From contig CAVSGQ010000005.1 of the NCBI GenBank assembly GCA_963727495.1, positions 434,001 to 498,000 of the forward strand: a DNA stretch of 64,000 nt, written 5' to 3'. The notes under the pieces are model-generated. The model ran no database searches, was not told the DNA's origin, and saw only the letters and a list, made by a program, of their open reading frames with translations. Below, one piece after another: positions 33,014 to 42,595 of this stretch (its first letter is position 1; the number at the start of each line of letters is the position of its first letter). A program made the translations under genes and the position numbers. The DNA is from Actinophytocola sp963727495. Its GTDB lineage: Bacteria > Actinomycetota > Actinomycetes > Mycobacteriales > Pseudonocardiaceae.

Positions 33014-36000
33014 ATGGCAATTCTCGACGTCGATCCGGACAGTCCAGTGGAATTGTCGGAATTGGTGGACGCCATTCCGCTCACCGCGGCGCAGGCGGGG
33101 ATCTGGACCGGCCAGCAGCTCGAGCGCGACAATCCCGCGTTCAACATCGCCGAGTACGTCGAGATCCGCGGCCCGGTCGACGCCTACCTGTTCGAGGCCG
33201 CCGTGCGGCGCGCGGTCGGCGAGACCGAGGCGCTCAACGTCCGGTTCGTGCCGGTCGCCGACGGGGGCGCGGTCCAGGTGCCCGACCCGCGGTCCGGCTT
33301 CCCGTTCCCGGTGCTGGACCTGCGCTCCGCGGCCGACCCGATGGCCGCCGCCCGCGAGTGGATGGACGCCGACCTCGCGCCGTCCACCGACCTGTCCACC
33401 GGGCCCCTGTTCGCCCAGGCCCTGCTGCGCGTCGGCACCGAGCACTTCCTCTGGTACCAGCGGGTCCACCACATCGCACTCGACGGCTTCGGCCTCTCGC
33501 TGGTCGCCCGGCGGGTCGCCGAGGTCTACACCGCCCTCGACGCGGGCGCCGAGCCGCCGCCCGCCCGGTTCGGCCCGCTCGCCTCGGTGGCCGAGGAGGA
33601 CGCCGCCTACGCGTCGTCGGCGCAGTGCGCGGCGGACCGGGAGTTCTGGGTCGAGCGGGCCGGCGACGGCACCGACCCGCCGAGCCTCGCTACCCGCGGC
33701 GGCCCGCTGGCCCGCTCGGTGCTGCGCCGCGGCGACGACCTCTCCGCCGCCACCGTCGAGACGCTCACGTCGGTCGCCCGCGCCGCCGGGGTGTTCTGGA
33801 GCGACGTGGTCGGCGCGGCGTTCGCCGCCTACCTGCACCGGATGACCGGCGCCACGGACATCCCGCTGACCCTGCCGCTGATGAACCGCCTCGGCTCGGC
33901 GGCGCTGCGGGTGCCGTGCATGGTCACCAACGCCGCGCGGCTCAGGCTGGCGGTCACCGCCGCGGACAGCCTCGCCACGCTGGCCGCCGCGCACGCCGCC
34001 GAGCTGCGCGAGATCCGGCCGCACTTCCGCTACCGCTACGAGCAGCTGCGCCGCGACCTTCGGCTGGTGGCCGGCGGCCGCAAGCTGTTCGGCCCCTCGG
34101 TCAACATGATGGCCTTCGACTACGGCCTGTCCTTCGCCGGCGTCCCCGGGACCGTGCACAACGTCACCGCCGGGCTCGTCGAGGACATGGTCCTCAACAT
34201 CTACGACCGCGCCGACGGCAGCGGGCTGCGGGTCGCCCTGGACGCGAACCCCAACCACTACGACCGCGAGGAGGTCGTGACCCACCTGCGCCGGTTCGTG
34301 ACGCTGCTCGGCCGGGCCGCCGCCGAGCCGGACCGGCCGGTCGGCGAGCTGGACCTGCTGCTGCCCGGCGAGCGGGAGACGCTGCTGCACCGGTGGAACG
34401 GCGCCACCACCCCGGTGCCGGCGGCGACAGTGCCCGCGCTGCTGCGGGCCCGGGCCGCGGCGAGTCCCGACGCGGTCGCCCTGGTCGCCGGGGACGCCAC
34501 GCTCACGTTCGCGGAGCTGGACGCGCGGGCCAACCGGCTGGCCCGGCTGCTGCTCGCGCACGGCGCCGGGCCCGGGCGGCGGGTGGCGCTGCTGCTGCCG
34601 CGCACCGCGGACACGATCGTCGCGCTGTTCGCCGTGCTCAAGGCCGGCGCCGCGTACGTGCCGGTGGACGTCGAGTACCCGGCCGAACGGATCCGGTTCA
34701 TGCTCGACGACAGCGGCGCCGTGCTGGTGCTGACCACCGAGGAGCTGGCCGGCACCGTGCCCGCGCCGACCCTGGTCGTCGGCGGCCCGCTCGCGGCCGC
34801 GGAGTCCGATGTGGACCTCGCGGAGCCGGACGGTGCGCTGTGCCTGATCTACACCTCCGGCTCCACCGGGCGGCCCAAGGGTGTGGTGCTCGAGCACCGG
34901 GGCATGGTGAACCTGTTCGCCCACCACCGCGAGTACCTGATCGAGCGCGAGGCCGGGTCGCGCCGGATCGCGGCGGCGCTGACCGCGTCGCTGTCGTTCG
35001 ACACGTCCTGGGAGGGCCTGCTGTGGCTGCTGGCCGGCCACGAGCTGCACTTCGTCGACGACGACGTCCGGCGGGAGCCGGCCGCGATGCTCGACTACAT
35101 CGCCGCGCACCGCATCGACTTCCTCGACCTCACGCCCACCTACGCCGAGGAGCTCGTGGCCGGCGGGCTCCTGGAGGCCGCGCACCGGCCGGCGGTGGTC
35201 GCGCTGGGCGGCGAGGCAGCCGGGCCGGCGCTGTGGACCGCGCTGCGCGAGTCGGACATCGCCGGTTACAACCTGTACGGCCCCACCGAGTGCACCGTGG
35301 ACACCCTCGCCTGCCGGCTCGCCGACAGCGAGACCCCGGTGATCGGCAGGCCGATCGCCAACACGCGCGCCTACGTGCTCGACGCGAACCGGCGGCCGGT
35401 GCCGCCCGGGGTGACCGGCGAGCTGTGGCTGGGCGGTGCGCCGGTCGCCCGCGGCTACCACGAGCGCGACGAGCTGACCGCGCAGCGGTTCGTCCCCGAC
35501 CCGTTCCACGGCGGCCGGATGTACCGCACCGGCGACCTGGCGCGGCACCGCCGGGACGGGATGGTGGAGTACCTGGGCCGGGCCGACGACCAGGTGAAGA
35601 TCCGCGGCTTCCGGATCGAGCTGGGCGAGGTCGAGGCCGCGCTGGCCGGGCACCCGGCGGTGGAGCGGGCGGCGGTGACCGTGTGGGACGGCGGGCCGGG
35701 CGGCCGTAGGCTCGCGGCGTACGTGGTCGGCGCGGTGGACCCGGCCGAGCTGCGCGGCTACGTGGCCGAGCGGCTGCCCGAGTACCTGGTGCCGCCCGCG
35801 ATCACCACGGTGGACCGGCTGCCGGTGACCCCCAACGGGAAGCTGGACCGCGCCGCCCTGCCGGAGCCGGTGGTGCGCGCGGCGAGCCGCCCGCCCCGCG
35901 ACGAGCGGGAGCGGGTGCTGTGCGCGATGTTCGCCGAGACCCTCGGCGTGCCGTCGGTGGGCATCGACGACGACTTCTTCTTCCTGGGCGGGCACTCGCT

Positions 36001-36979
36001 GCTGGTGGCCCGGCTGATCAACCGGATCAAGGCGGAGTTCGGCGTCAAGATCGGCATCCGGGCGGTGTTCGGGGCCCCGACGGTCGCCCGGCTGGCGCCC
36101 TCGCTGGGCGATCCGGCGGCCCCGCAGCTCAGCGCGTTCGACGTGATCCTGCCGCTGCGGGCGGAGGGGGACGCGCCGCCGCTGTTCTGCCTGCACCCGG
36201 CCGGCGGGATCAGCTGGTCCTACGCCGGGCTGATCACCACGCTGGACCCCCGGGTGCCGATCCACGGCGTGCAGGCGCGCGGCATCGACCGCGACGAGCC
36301 GATCGCGACCTCGATCCCGGAGATGGTCGCCGACTACGTGCGGGAGATCCGCCGGGCGTGCCCGCGCGGTCCGTACCGCCTGCTGGGCTGGTCGCTGGGC
36401 GGGGTGCTGGCGCACGAGGCCGCGGTGCGGCTGCAGGCCGAGGGGGAGGAGGTGGCGCTGCTCGCGCTGCTGGACTCCTACCCCATCCCGTCCGCCTGGC
36501 AGCACCAGGAGGTCCCGCGCAAGCGCGACTTCCTGGTCGAGGTGCTGGGCCAGGCGGGGTTCGACCGCGACGACGTGCCGGACGAGGACCTGACCTCGGA
36601 CCGGGTGGCGGGGGCGCTGCAGGAGCAGGGCGTCGGCCTGCTGGCCACGCTGGAGCCGCGGCACCTGGACGCGGTGTACCGGGCGTTCGTCGAGCACACG
36701 CGGGTCGGCCCCGGTCACGAGCTCGGGCGGTTCCGCGGCGACGCGGTGCTGTTCGTGGCGACCGAGGGCAAGACCGCGGACTCGCCGACGCCGCCGCTGT
36801 GGCGCCCGCACATCACCGGGCACCTGACCATCCACGAGATCGCCTGCGAGCACAACCAGATGGCGACGCCGGCGGCGCTGGCCGAGGTCGGCCGGGTGCT
36901 CACCGCCGCGCTCGCCGACCGGAACGGGGGACTCGCGGGTCCGGAGCGGGGGACTCGCGGGTGGGGGGCGGCGGCGTGA
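33014..36979 (+). CDS. Single-module nonribosomal peptide synthetase (C-A-T-TE)
   Basis: A 1321-residue one-module NRPS with an EntF-like layout. Condensation domain at about 20-430 with HHIALDG (His 152-153, Asp 157). Adenylation domain at about 460-960 with core A3 LIYTSGSTGRPKGV (from 611), A5 YNLYGPTECT and A8/A10 GRADDQVKIRGFRIELGEVE and PNGKLDR. Carrier domain with GGHSL (Ser 995). Thioesterase at about 1050-1300 with GWSLGG (Ser 1127). The A4 segment SFDTSWEGLLWLLAG is one residue shorter than textbook codes, so I do not predict the amino acid. Start ATG 33014 (GAGGAC upstream) is preferred over GTG 32987. The final 20 residues are translated from an intergenic-type repeat. An MFS gene and a metal importer follow, so a siderophore-like product is likely. 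Confidence 0.93.
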   Translation: MAILDVDPDSPVELSELVDAIPLTAAQAGIWTGQQLERDNPAFNIAEYVEIRGPVDAYLFEAAVRRAVGETEALNVRFVPVADGGAVQVPDPRSGFPFPVLDLRSAADPMAAAREWMDADLAPSTDLSTGPLFAQALLRVGTEHFLWYQRVHHIALDGFGLSLVARRVAEVYTALDAGAEPPPARFGPLASVAEEDAAYASSAQCAADREFWVERAGDGTDPPSLATRGGPLARSVLRRGDDLSAATVETLTSVARAAGVFWSDVVGAAFAAYLHRMTGATDIPLTLPLMNRLGSAALRVPCMVTNAARLRLAVTAADSLATLAAAHAAELREIRPHFRYRYEQLRRDLRLVAGGRKLFGPSVNMMAFDYGLSFAGVPGTVHNVTAGLVEDMVLNIYDRADGSGLRVALDANPNHYDREEVVTHLRRFVTLLGRAAAEPDRPVGELDLLLPGERETLLHRWNGATTPVPAATVPALLRARAAASPDAVALVAGDATLTFAELDARANRLARLLLAHGAGPGRRVALLLPRTADTIVALFAVLKAGAAYVPVDVEYPAERIRFMLDDSGAVLVLTTEELAGTVPAPTLVVGGPLAAAESDVDLAEPDGALCLIYTSGSTGRPKGVVLEHRGMVNLFAHHREYLIEREAGSRRIAAALTASLSFDTSWEGLLWLLAGHELHFVDDDVRREPAAMLDYIAAHRIDFLDLTPTYAEELVAGGLLEAAHRPAVVALGGEAAGPALWTALRESDIAGYNLYGPTECTVDTLACRLADSETPVIGRPIANTRAYVLDANRRPVPPGVTGELWLGGAPVARGYHERDELTAQRFVPDPFHGGRMYRTGDLARHRRDGMVEYLGRADDQVKIRGFRIELGEVEAALAGHPAVERAAVTVWDGGPGGRRLAAYVVGAVDPAELRGYVAERLPEYLVPPAITTVDRLPVTPNGKLDRAALPEPVVRAASRPPRDERERVLCAMFAETLGVPSVGIDDDFFFLGGHSLLVARLINRIKAEFGVKIGIRAVFGAPTVARLAPSLGDPAAPQLSAFDVILPLRAEGDAPPLFCLHPAGGISWSYAGLITTLDPRVPIHGVQARGIDRDEPIATSIPEMVADYVREIRRACPRGPYRLLGWSLGGVLAHEAAVRLQAEGEEVALLALLDSYPIPSAWQHQEVPRKRDFLVEVLGQAGFDRDDVPDEDLTSDRVAGALQEQGVGLLATLEPRHLDAVYRAFVEHTRVGPGHELGRFRGDAVLFVATEGKTADSPTPPLWRPHITGHLTIHEIACEHNQMATPAALAEVGRVLTAALADRNGGLAGPERGTRGWGAAA
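36926..36969. repeat. 22-bp-type repeat inside the 3' end of the NRPS gene
   Basis: CGGGGGACTCGCGGGTCCGG units occur twice, separated by 22 bases, and are translated as GGLAGPERGTRG before the stop. The copies match those in the intergenic arrays at 16015 and 42596. Confidence 0.8.
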
Positions 36980-38404
36980 GGGCCACCCCGCGGGACTGGG
37001 CGGGGTTGCGGGTGCTGCTGGCGGCCACGTTCATTGGGGCAGGTCGACGGGTTCGTGGTCAGCGTGGCCGGCCCGTCCATCCAGCGGGACCTGCACGCCT
37101 CGTTCGGGCAGATCCAGCTCGTCGGTGCCGGGTACGTGCTCGCGTTCGCGGCGTTCCTCGTCGTCGGCGCGCGGCTCGGCGACCGCCACGGGCGGCGCCG
37201 CGTGTTCACCGCCGGGGTCGCCGCCTTCACCGCCACCTCGGCGATGTGTGGGCTCGCCCCCACCGCCGGCCTGCTCGTCGCCGGGCGGTTCGCCCAGGGG
37301 GCCGCCGCCGCGGTGATGGTGCCGCAGGTGCTCGCGCTCGCGCGGGCCATGTTCACCGAGCCCGCCGACCAGGCGCGCGCCATCGGCCGGTACGGCGTGG
37401 TCGTCGGGTCCGGTGTGGTCGCCGGCGTGGCCGGGGGCGGGCTGCTCGCGCACCTGGACGGCTGGCGTCCGGTGCTGCTGGTGAACGTCCCGATCGGACT
37501 GTGCATACTGGCCGCCGCCGGCGCGGTCCGGGAGAGCCGGGGCGCCGCCGGGCGGCTCGACCTCGCCGGGGCCGCGCTCGCCGTGACCGGTGTGCCCGCG
37601 CTGCTGGTGCCGCTGATCTTCCCCGGCACGTGGTGGCCGCTGGCGCTCGCGGCCGCCGCGCTCGGCGCGCTCGTGTGGCGGCAGCGCACCGCGCCCGACC
37701 CGCTGTTCCCGCCGCGTGTGCTGACCACGCCCGGGATGCCGCGCAGCCTCGTCACGCTGGCCGTCTTCTTCGCCGGCAACTCGGGGCTCTTCCTCGTCGT
37801 CACCTACTACACGCAGACCGGGCTCGGGCTCGACCCGTTCGCCGCCGGGCTGCTGTTCGTGCCGATGGGCCTCGGCTTCGTGCTGGCACAGCGGTTCACC
37901 GCACGGGCCGGCCCGGTCGCCGGCGCGGGCCTGCTGGCCGCCTCCCTGCTCGCCGCGGCGGCGGCCGCCCACGCGCCCGCGGCCGTCCAGCCCGGGCTGC
38001 TCGCGCTGCTGCTCGCGGTGGCCGGCGCCGGCCAGGGGCTCGTGGCCACCCCGCTGGTCACCGCGATCATCGCGACCGTGCGGCCGGTGGACGCCGGGGC
38101 CACCTCCGGCGTGGCCACCACCGTCACCCAGGCAGGCCTCGCGCTCGGCGTCGCGGTCACCGGCGCCTGGTACCGGCTCGTCCTCGGTGGCACCCCGGGC
38201 GATCCGCACGCCCCCGACCGCGCCCCGCTCGCGTTCACCGCGGCGGCCGTGCTGCTCGCCACGTTCGCGGCGCTCACCTGCCTGATCACCTACCGGAGGA
38301 GGATCGATGAAGAAGGCCGCAACGACAGCGCTGGCGGCACTGCTCGCGGCGACCGGCCTGGCGACCTCGGCGTGCGTGTCGGCGAGCACCGCGGACACGC
38401 CTGA
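36976..38404 (+). CDS. MFS transporter, probable siderophore exporter (apparent 1-base frameshift near the start)
   Basis: About 475 residues of a 14-helix-type drug/metabolite exporter: GQIQLVGAGYVLAFAAFLVV, GARLGDRHGRRRVFTAGVAA (motif A), GLLVAGRFAQGAAAAVMVPQ and a continuous series of membrane segments. The GTG at 36976 overlaps the NRPS stop (GTGA), and the first membrane helix RVLLAATFIG is read from there. At GGGG 37036-37039 an extra G shifts the frame away from the expected IGQVDGFVVSV. Alternatively translation starts at TTG 37034, losing part of helix 1. The 3' end overlaps the binding-protein gene by 98 bases. The position suggests export of the NRPS product. Confidence 0.85.
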
Positions 38405-39332
38405 GCGGACCGGCCGGGGCTACCCGGTCACGGTCACCAACTGCGGCGCCAGGTACACCTACACCGCGGCGCCCCGCCGGGTGGTGGTGATGAACGGCGG
38501 CTCGGTCGCCGAGGTGTCCTCGCTGGTCGCGCTCGGCCTCGACGACCGCATCGTGGCCAACGCACAGTCCTACGGTGCGTCCGAAGTGGATGGACGGGCG
38601 GAGCGGATCGCGAAGCTGCCGACCGGGGACATCGAGCTCAACGAGATGATGGACATCCCGCGCGAGGCGATGATCGGCCTGCGCCCGGACTTCGTGATCT
38701 CCACCTACGACGGCGGCTTCCGCGCCGACGCCGGCTTCGCCACCCGCGAGGACCTGCGCGCGGTCGGCGCGAACTCCTACGCGCCGGAGACCTCGTGCGG
38801 CGAGGTCGGCACGGTCGCCCACCGTCCGTCCATCGAGGACAGCTACGCGCTGCTGCGCGACCTCGGCACGATCTTCGGCGTGCGCGACCGCGCGGACACG
38901 CTGATCGCGGCGTCGAAGCGGCGGGTCGCGGCGGTCTCCTCGGCCGTCGCCGGCGAGCCGGCGCGCAACGTCCTGCTGGTCATCCCCGGCATGTCGATGG
39001 GCGGGGACATCGGTTCCATCGGCGGCAACGGCATCTGGAACGACATCTTTTCCAAGGCCGGCGCGCGGAACGTGTTCGGCGACGCCACGGACATGTTCGC
39101 CACGCCCTCCCGCGAGCAGCTCGCCGCGGCCGACGTGGACGCCCTCGTCGTGGTGAACTACATGAGCAAGGATCCCGGCGCGGACGCGCGCGCGGTGCTC
39201 GCCGCGTTCCCGCAGTGGGACGCCGCCCGCGACGGCCGCTACGTCGTGCTGTCCGACTCGATCTACCTGGGACCCAGCAACGAACTCGCGGTCGAGAAGA
39301 TCGCCGCGACCGTGCACCCCGGGGTGGCCTGA
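38307..39332 (+). CDS. ABC transporter substrate-binding lipoprotein (siderophore/metal chelate type)
   Basis: A 341-residue lipoprotein. The signal peptide ends with a lipobox around LATSAC (Cys 22-23). The mature part has the FecB/FepB/BtuF shape: RRVVVMNGGSVAEVSSLVAL, GLRPDFVISTYDGG and a C-terminal DGRYVVLSDSIYLGPSNELA. It should sit on the outside of the membrane and capture a ferric or other metal chelate. Start ATG 38307 has GGAGGAGG before it. The permease gene begins 3 bases after its stop. Confidence 0.9.
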   Translation: MKKAATTALAALLAATGLATSACVSASTADTPERTGRGYPVTVTNCGARYTYTAAPRRVVVMNGGSVAEVSSLVALGLDDRIVANAQSYGASEVDGRAERIAKLPTGDIELNEMMDIPREAMIGLRPDFVISTYDGGFRADAGFATREDLRAVGANSYAPETSCGEVGTVAHRPSIEDSYALLRDLGTIFGVRDRADTLIAASKRRVAAVSSAVAGEPARNVLLVIPGMSMGGDIGSIGGNGIWNDIFSKAGARNVFGDATDMFATPSREQLAAADVDALVVVNYMSKDPGADARAVLAAFPQWDAARDGRYVVLSDSIYLGPSNELAVEKIAATVHPGVA

Positions 39333-39335
39333 GCC

Positions 39336-40400
39336 ATGGCGACCGCACCGGCCGTGGCGCGGGCGAGGCCGCGCTCGCCGCACGACCTCCCGCTGCCGGC
39401 CTGCCTGCTGGCCCTGGGCGCGCTGCTCGCGGTGGTGGTCGTGGCGGCCGCGGGCATCGGGTCGGTGCCGGTTCCGGCCGGTGCCGCCTGGCGCATCGTC
39501 GTCGCGCACCTCACCGGCCAGGGGATGCCCGGCGACCCGGCGCTCGACCAGATCCTGTGGAACTTCCGCATCCCGCGGGTGCTGCTGGCCGCGCTGTGCG
39601 GCGCGGGGCTCGCCGTCGCCGGCGTGGTGCTGCAGGCGCTGACCGGCAACCCGCTGGCCGACCCGTACATCCTCGGCGTCTCGGCGGGCGGGTCGGTCGG
39701 CGCGGTGCTCGTGCTGTCCGCGGGCGCCGGGGTGCTCGGCGGGCTCGGCGTGTCGGGCGCGGCGTTCCTCGGCGCGATGCTCGCCGTCGGGCTGGTGTTC
39801 CTGCTCGGCCAGCAGCGTGGCCGGCTGCATCCGGTGCGGCTGGTGCTGGCCGGGGTGGCGGTCAGCTACGCGTTCACCTCGGTCACGAGCTACCTGCAGC
39901 TGCGGTCCGAGCCCAACGACATGCGGCAGATCATGTTCTGGCTGCTGGGCAGCGTGTCCGGGGCGCACTGGAGCCAGCTGCCGGTGATCGGCGCGGTGGT
40001 GGTCACGACGACCCTGCTGCTCACCCTGTTCGGCCGCCGGCTCAACGCGCTGGTGACCGGCGACGAGTCGGCCACCGCGCTCGGCATCGACGTGCGCCGG
40101 CTGCGGATCGGGCTGATCGTGCTCACCTCGCTGCTGGCCGGCGCCATGATCGCGGTCGCGGGCGGGATCGGGTTCGTCGGGCTGATGGTGCCGCACCTGG
40201 TGCGGATGGCCTTCGGCGCCGACCACCGCCGGCTGCTGCCGCTCTCGGCGCTGGTGGGCGCGCTGTACCTCGTGGTGGTGGACCTGCTCTCGCGCACCCT
40301 GGACGCGCCGAACGAGCTGCCCTTGAACATCCTCACCGCGCTGTTCGGCGCGCCGTTCTTCGTCTGGCTGCTGCGTCGCGATCGGAGCGTGATGAGCTGA
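39336..40400 (+). CDS. FecCD-family ABC transporter permease
   Basis: A 354-residue iron-chelate permease with about ten membrane helices. Family landmarks: WNFRIPRVLLAALCGAGLAV, LTGNPLADPYILGVSAGGSV, PVRLVLAGVAVSYAFTSVTS, FWLLGSVSGAHW, GGIGFVGLMVPHLVRM and the C-terminal GAPFFVWLLRR. These permeases work as dimers with a vitamin B12/siderophore-type ATPase. The stop overlaps the ATPase start (TGATG). Confidence 0.93.
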   Translation: MATAPAVARARPRSPHDLPLPACLLALGALLAVVVVAAAGIGSVPVPAGAAWRIVVAHLTGQGMPGDPALDQILWNFRIPRVLLAALCGAGLAVAGVVLQALTGNPLADPYILGVSAGGSVGAVLVLSAGAGVLGGLGVSGAAFLGAMLAVGLVFLLGQQRGRLHPVRLVLAGVAVSYAFTSVTSYLQLRSEPNDMRQIMFWLLGSVSGAHWSQLPVIGAVVVTTTLLLTLFGRRLNALVTGDESATALGIDVRRLRIGLIVLTSLLAGAMIAVAGGIGFVGLMVPHLVRMAFGADHRRLLPLSALVGALYLVVVDLLSRTLDAPNELPLNILTALFGAPFFVWLLRRDRSVMS

Positions 40401-41197
40401 TGAGGCTGGAGGTCGCGGGGGTCCGGGTCGCCGTGGGGGAGAGGACCATCCTGCACGACGTCGACCTGGCGGTGGCCGACGGCGAGCTCGTCGGGCTCGT
40501 CGGGCCGAACGGCAGCGGGAAGTCCACCCTGCTGCGCACCGTGTACCGGTCGGTAAGGCCCACCGCCGGCACCGTCCGCGTCGGCGGGGACGACGTGTGG
40601 GCGCTGTCGGCGCGCGCCGCCGCCCGCCGGGTCACCGCGGTGCTTCAGGACAGTCCGGTGCCGCCGGGGCTCACGGTGACCGAAGTGGTCGCGCTCGGCC
40701 GCACGCCGCACCACGGGCTGTTCGGCCGAGACACCGCGGCGGACCGCGAAATCGTTGACGAGGCAACGGAACGGGTCGGTGCCACGGCGTTCGCCGGCCG
40801 TCTCTACGGGTCGCTGTCCGGCGGCGAACGGCAGCGGGTGCTGCTCGCACGGGCACTCGCCCAACAACCGAAACTGTTGGTACTGGACGAGCCCACTAAC
40901 CATTTGGACATTCGAGCCCGCTTCGAGCTACTGGATCTGGTCCGTTCGCTGGGAATGACGACGCTGGCCGTGCTGCACGACCTCGACCTCGCGGCGCGCA
41001 GCTGCGACCGGTTGGTGGTGCTGTGCAACGGTGTCGCGGTCGCCGCGGGCTCCCCGCTGGACGTCCTGACGCCACGGTTGCTGCGCGAGGTGTTCGGGGT
41101 GCGCGCGAGCGCCGGACGGGGCGGCGACGGGATCGTGCGCATCACCTATGCCGCGCGGCCACTCGCCCCGGTGACTGCACTCGCAAAGGCGGGTTGA
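40400..41197 (+). CDS. ABC transporter ATP-binding protein (siderophore/B12 import type)
   Basis: A 265-residue ATPase: Walker A GPNGSGKSTLLRT, Q-loop AVLQDSPVPPGLTVTEVVAL, signature LSGGERQRVLLARALAQQP, Walker B LLVLDEPTNHLD and switch LAVLHDL. It powers the FecCD permease encoded upstream; the start codon overlaps that stop. The C-terminal end is typical of FecE/FhuC-type proteins. It is the last gene of the operon. Confidence 0.94.
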   Translation: MRLEVAGVRVAVGERTILHDVDLAVADGELVGLVGPNGSGKSTLLRTVYRSVRPTAGTVRVGGDDVWALSARAAARRVTAVLQDSPVPPGLTVTEVVALGRTPHHGLFGRDTAADREIVDEATERVGATAFAGRLYGSLSGGERQRVLLARALAQQPKLLVLDEPTNHLDIRARFELLDLVRSLGMTTLAVLHDLDLAARSCDRLVVLCNGVAVAAGSPLDVLTPRLLREVFGVRASAGRGGDGIVRITYAARPLAPVTALAKAG

Positions 41198-41325
41198 ACC
41201 GTTCGGCGTACGGCCAATCGGTCCGAACGGGCGCGAATCGTCGGTGACCAATCCGGTACGCTCAGTTGCTGCACCGGATATGCGTAAACCATTCAGTAAT
41301 GCTTGCGGCTTAACGTAGTTGACAT

Positions 41326-41356
41326 TTGACATCTGTACCGGCACGAAGTGTAATCT
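41326..41356 (+). promoter_or_regulatory. Candidate promoter for the histidine kinase gene
   Basis: TTGACA (41326-41331), 19-base spacer, TAATCT (41351-41356), about 45 bases before the kinase start at 41400. An overlapping TTGACA lies at 41319-41324. The segment is AT-rich for this genome. Confidence 0.45.
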
Positions 41357-41399
41357 ATTTGCGCGAGCGGGGGGTTGTTCTCGACGAGGTGGTACGGGC

Positions 41400-42593
41400 G
41401 TGACCGCAGGGGTAGAAGATTCGGATCTCGCCACACGGGCGACGTTCTCACCGCTGCCTCCTGCCCGGCTCGCGCGCGCCGTGGTGGCGGCCGTCTTCAT
41501 CGGACTGACGCTGATCGGCTTCATCCGCATCCTGTACGAGCAGGGTGACGACACGGTCGGGGTGACCGTCTCGTTCTCCTGCATCGTGGCACTGTTGTTG
41601 TTGCAACTACTATGGTTCAGCGGCCCGCAGGCCCGATTACGCTCGCCGGTCGGCTACGTCGCGCTGGCCGCCCAGGCGGGCCTGGTCTACCTGCCGATGA
41701 TCAGGTTCAGCGACGCGTGGGCGGCCATGCCGGGGTTCCTTGCCGGCAGCATGTTGCTGGTCCTCCCGCCCGTGCTCGGCTGGATCGCGTTCTGCGCGGT
41801 CGTGGCGAGCATGGGCGTTCTGCAGGCGGTGTTTACCGGCCCGCCACTCGATATTGTCTACTCGTCAATTTCCACGATTACGACCGGATTTGTGGTCTAC
41901 GGTCTTTCCCGACTCGCCGCGCTTGTCGTGGAATTGCACGCGGCGCGCGCCGAAATGGCGAAGATGGCGGTTGTCCGGGAACGGTTGCGCTTCGCGCGGG
42001 ATCTGCACGACCTGCTCGGCTACAGCCTTTCGGCGATCACGCTGAAGAGCGAGCTGACCCACCGGCTGGTCACCAAGAACCCGGCGCAGGCGAAGGACGA
42101 ACTGGTCGAGATCCTGGGCATCGCCCGCCAGGCACTCGCCGACGTACGGACCGTGTCCAGCAGCTATCGCGAGCTGTCCATTGAGGACGAATGCCGCTCG
42201 GCACGCTGGGTGCTGGCCGCGGCGGACGTCGAGGTGCGGATGAAGCTCGACTACCGCGACCTGCCGGTGGCGGTGAGCACGGTGCTTGCCACGGTGTTGC
42301 GCGAGGGCGTGACGAACCTGCTGCGGCACAGCAAGGCCGAATGGTGTGAGATCACATTGCGGCAAAGCCAGCAGCAGGTCACGATCGAGATCGTCAATGA
42401 CGGTGTGCGCCAGGTCACAGCGGATTCCGGTACGCACGGCGGGGGCGGTTTGGGAAATCTCGCCGGCCGCGCCGTGGAACTCGGTGGCGAACTGGTCACC
42501 GAACGTACCGGTGACGACGAGTTCCGCCTGCGCGCCACCATCCCCCTCCCCGTCCGCAAGGAAGAACCCCCCGCCGAACTCGTCGGCACCTGA
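41400..42593 (+). CDS. Sensor histidine kinase (HisKA_3/NarX type)
   Basis: A 397-residue membrane kinase. Several N-terminal membrane segments (LARAVVAAVFIGLTLIGFIR to FVVYGLSRLAALVVEL) are followed by the phospho-acceptor helix RERLRFARDLHDLLGYSLSA (His in RDLHD) and an ATPase domain with the N-box REGVTNLLRHSKA and G-box GGGGLGNLAGRA. Start GTG 41400 is preferred over the upstream TTG/ATG because the conserved part begins there. Its likely partner regulator (42931-43538) is encoded on the opposite strand, convergent, separated by inverted repeats. The signal is unknown. Confidence 0.9.
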   Translation: MTAGVEDSDLATRATFSPLPPARLARAVVAAVFIGLTLIGFIRILYEQGDDTVGVTVSFSCIVALLLLQLLWFSGPQARLRSPVGYVALAAQAGLVYLPMIRFSDAWAAMPGFLAGSMLLVLPPVLGWIAFCAVVASMGVLQAVFTGPPLDIVYSSISTITTGFVVYGLSRLAALVVELHAARAEMAKMAVVRERLRFARDLHDLLGYSLSAITLKSELTHRLVTKNPAQAKDELVEILGIARQALADVRTVSSSYRELSIEDECRSARWVLAAADVEVRMKLDYRDLPVAVSTVLATVLREGVTNLLRHSKAEWCEITLRQSQQQVTIEIVNDGVRQVTADSGTHGGGGLGNLAGRAVELGGELVTERTGDDEFRLRATIPLPVRKEEPPAELVGT

Positions 42594-42595
42594 CC

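Noticed and set aside
32849..36853. A 1334-residue open frame on the minus strand opposite the NRPS
   Set aside because: It is a product of codon bias in the high-GC NRPS gene; its translation is Arg/His/Gln-rich low-complexity and shows no domain.
33014..36979. Serine specificity (enterobactin-type) for the adenylation domain
   Set aside because: The A4 region is one residue short of the alignment used for the code, and neither placement of the gap gives a match I trust.
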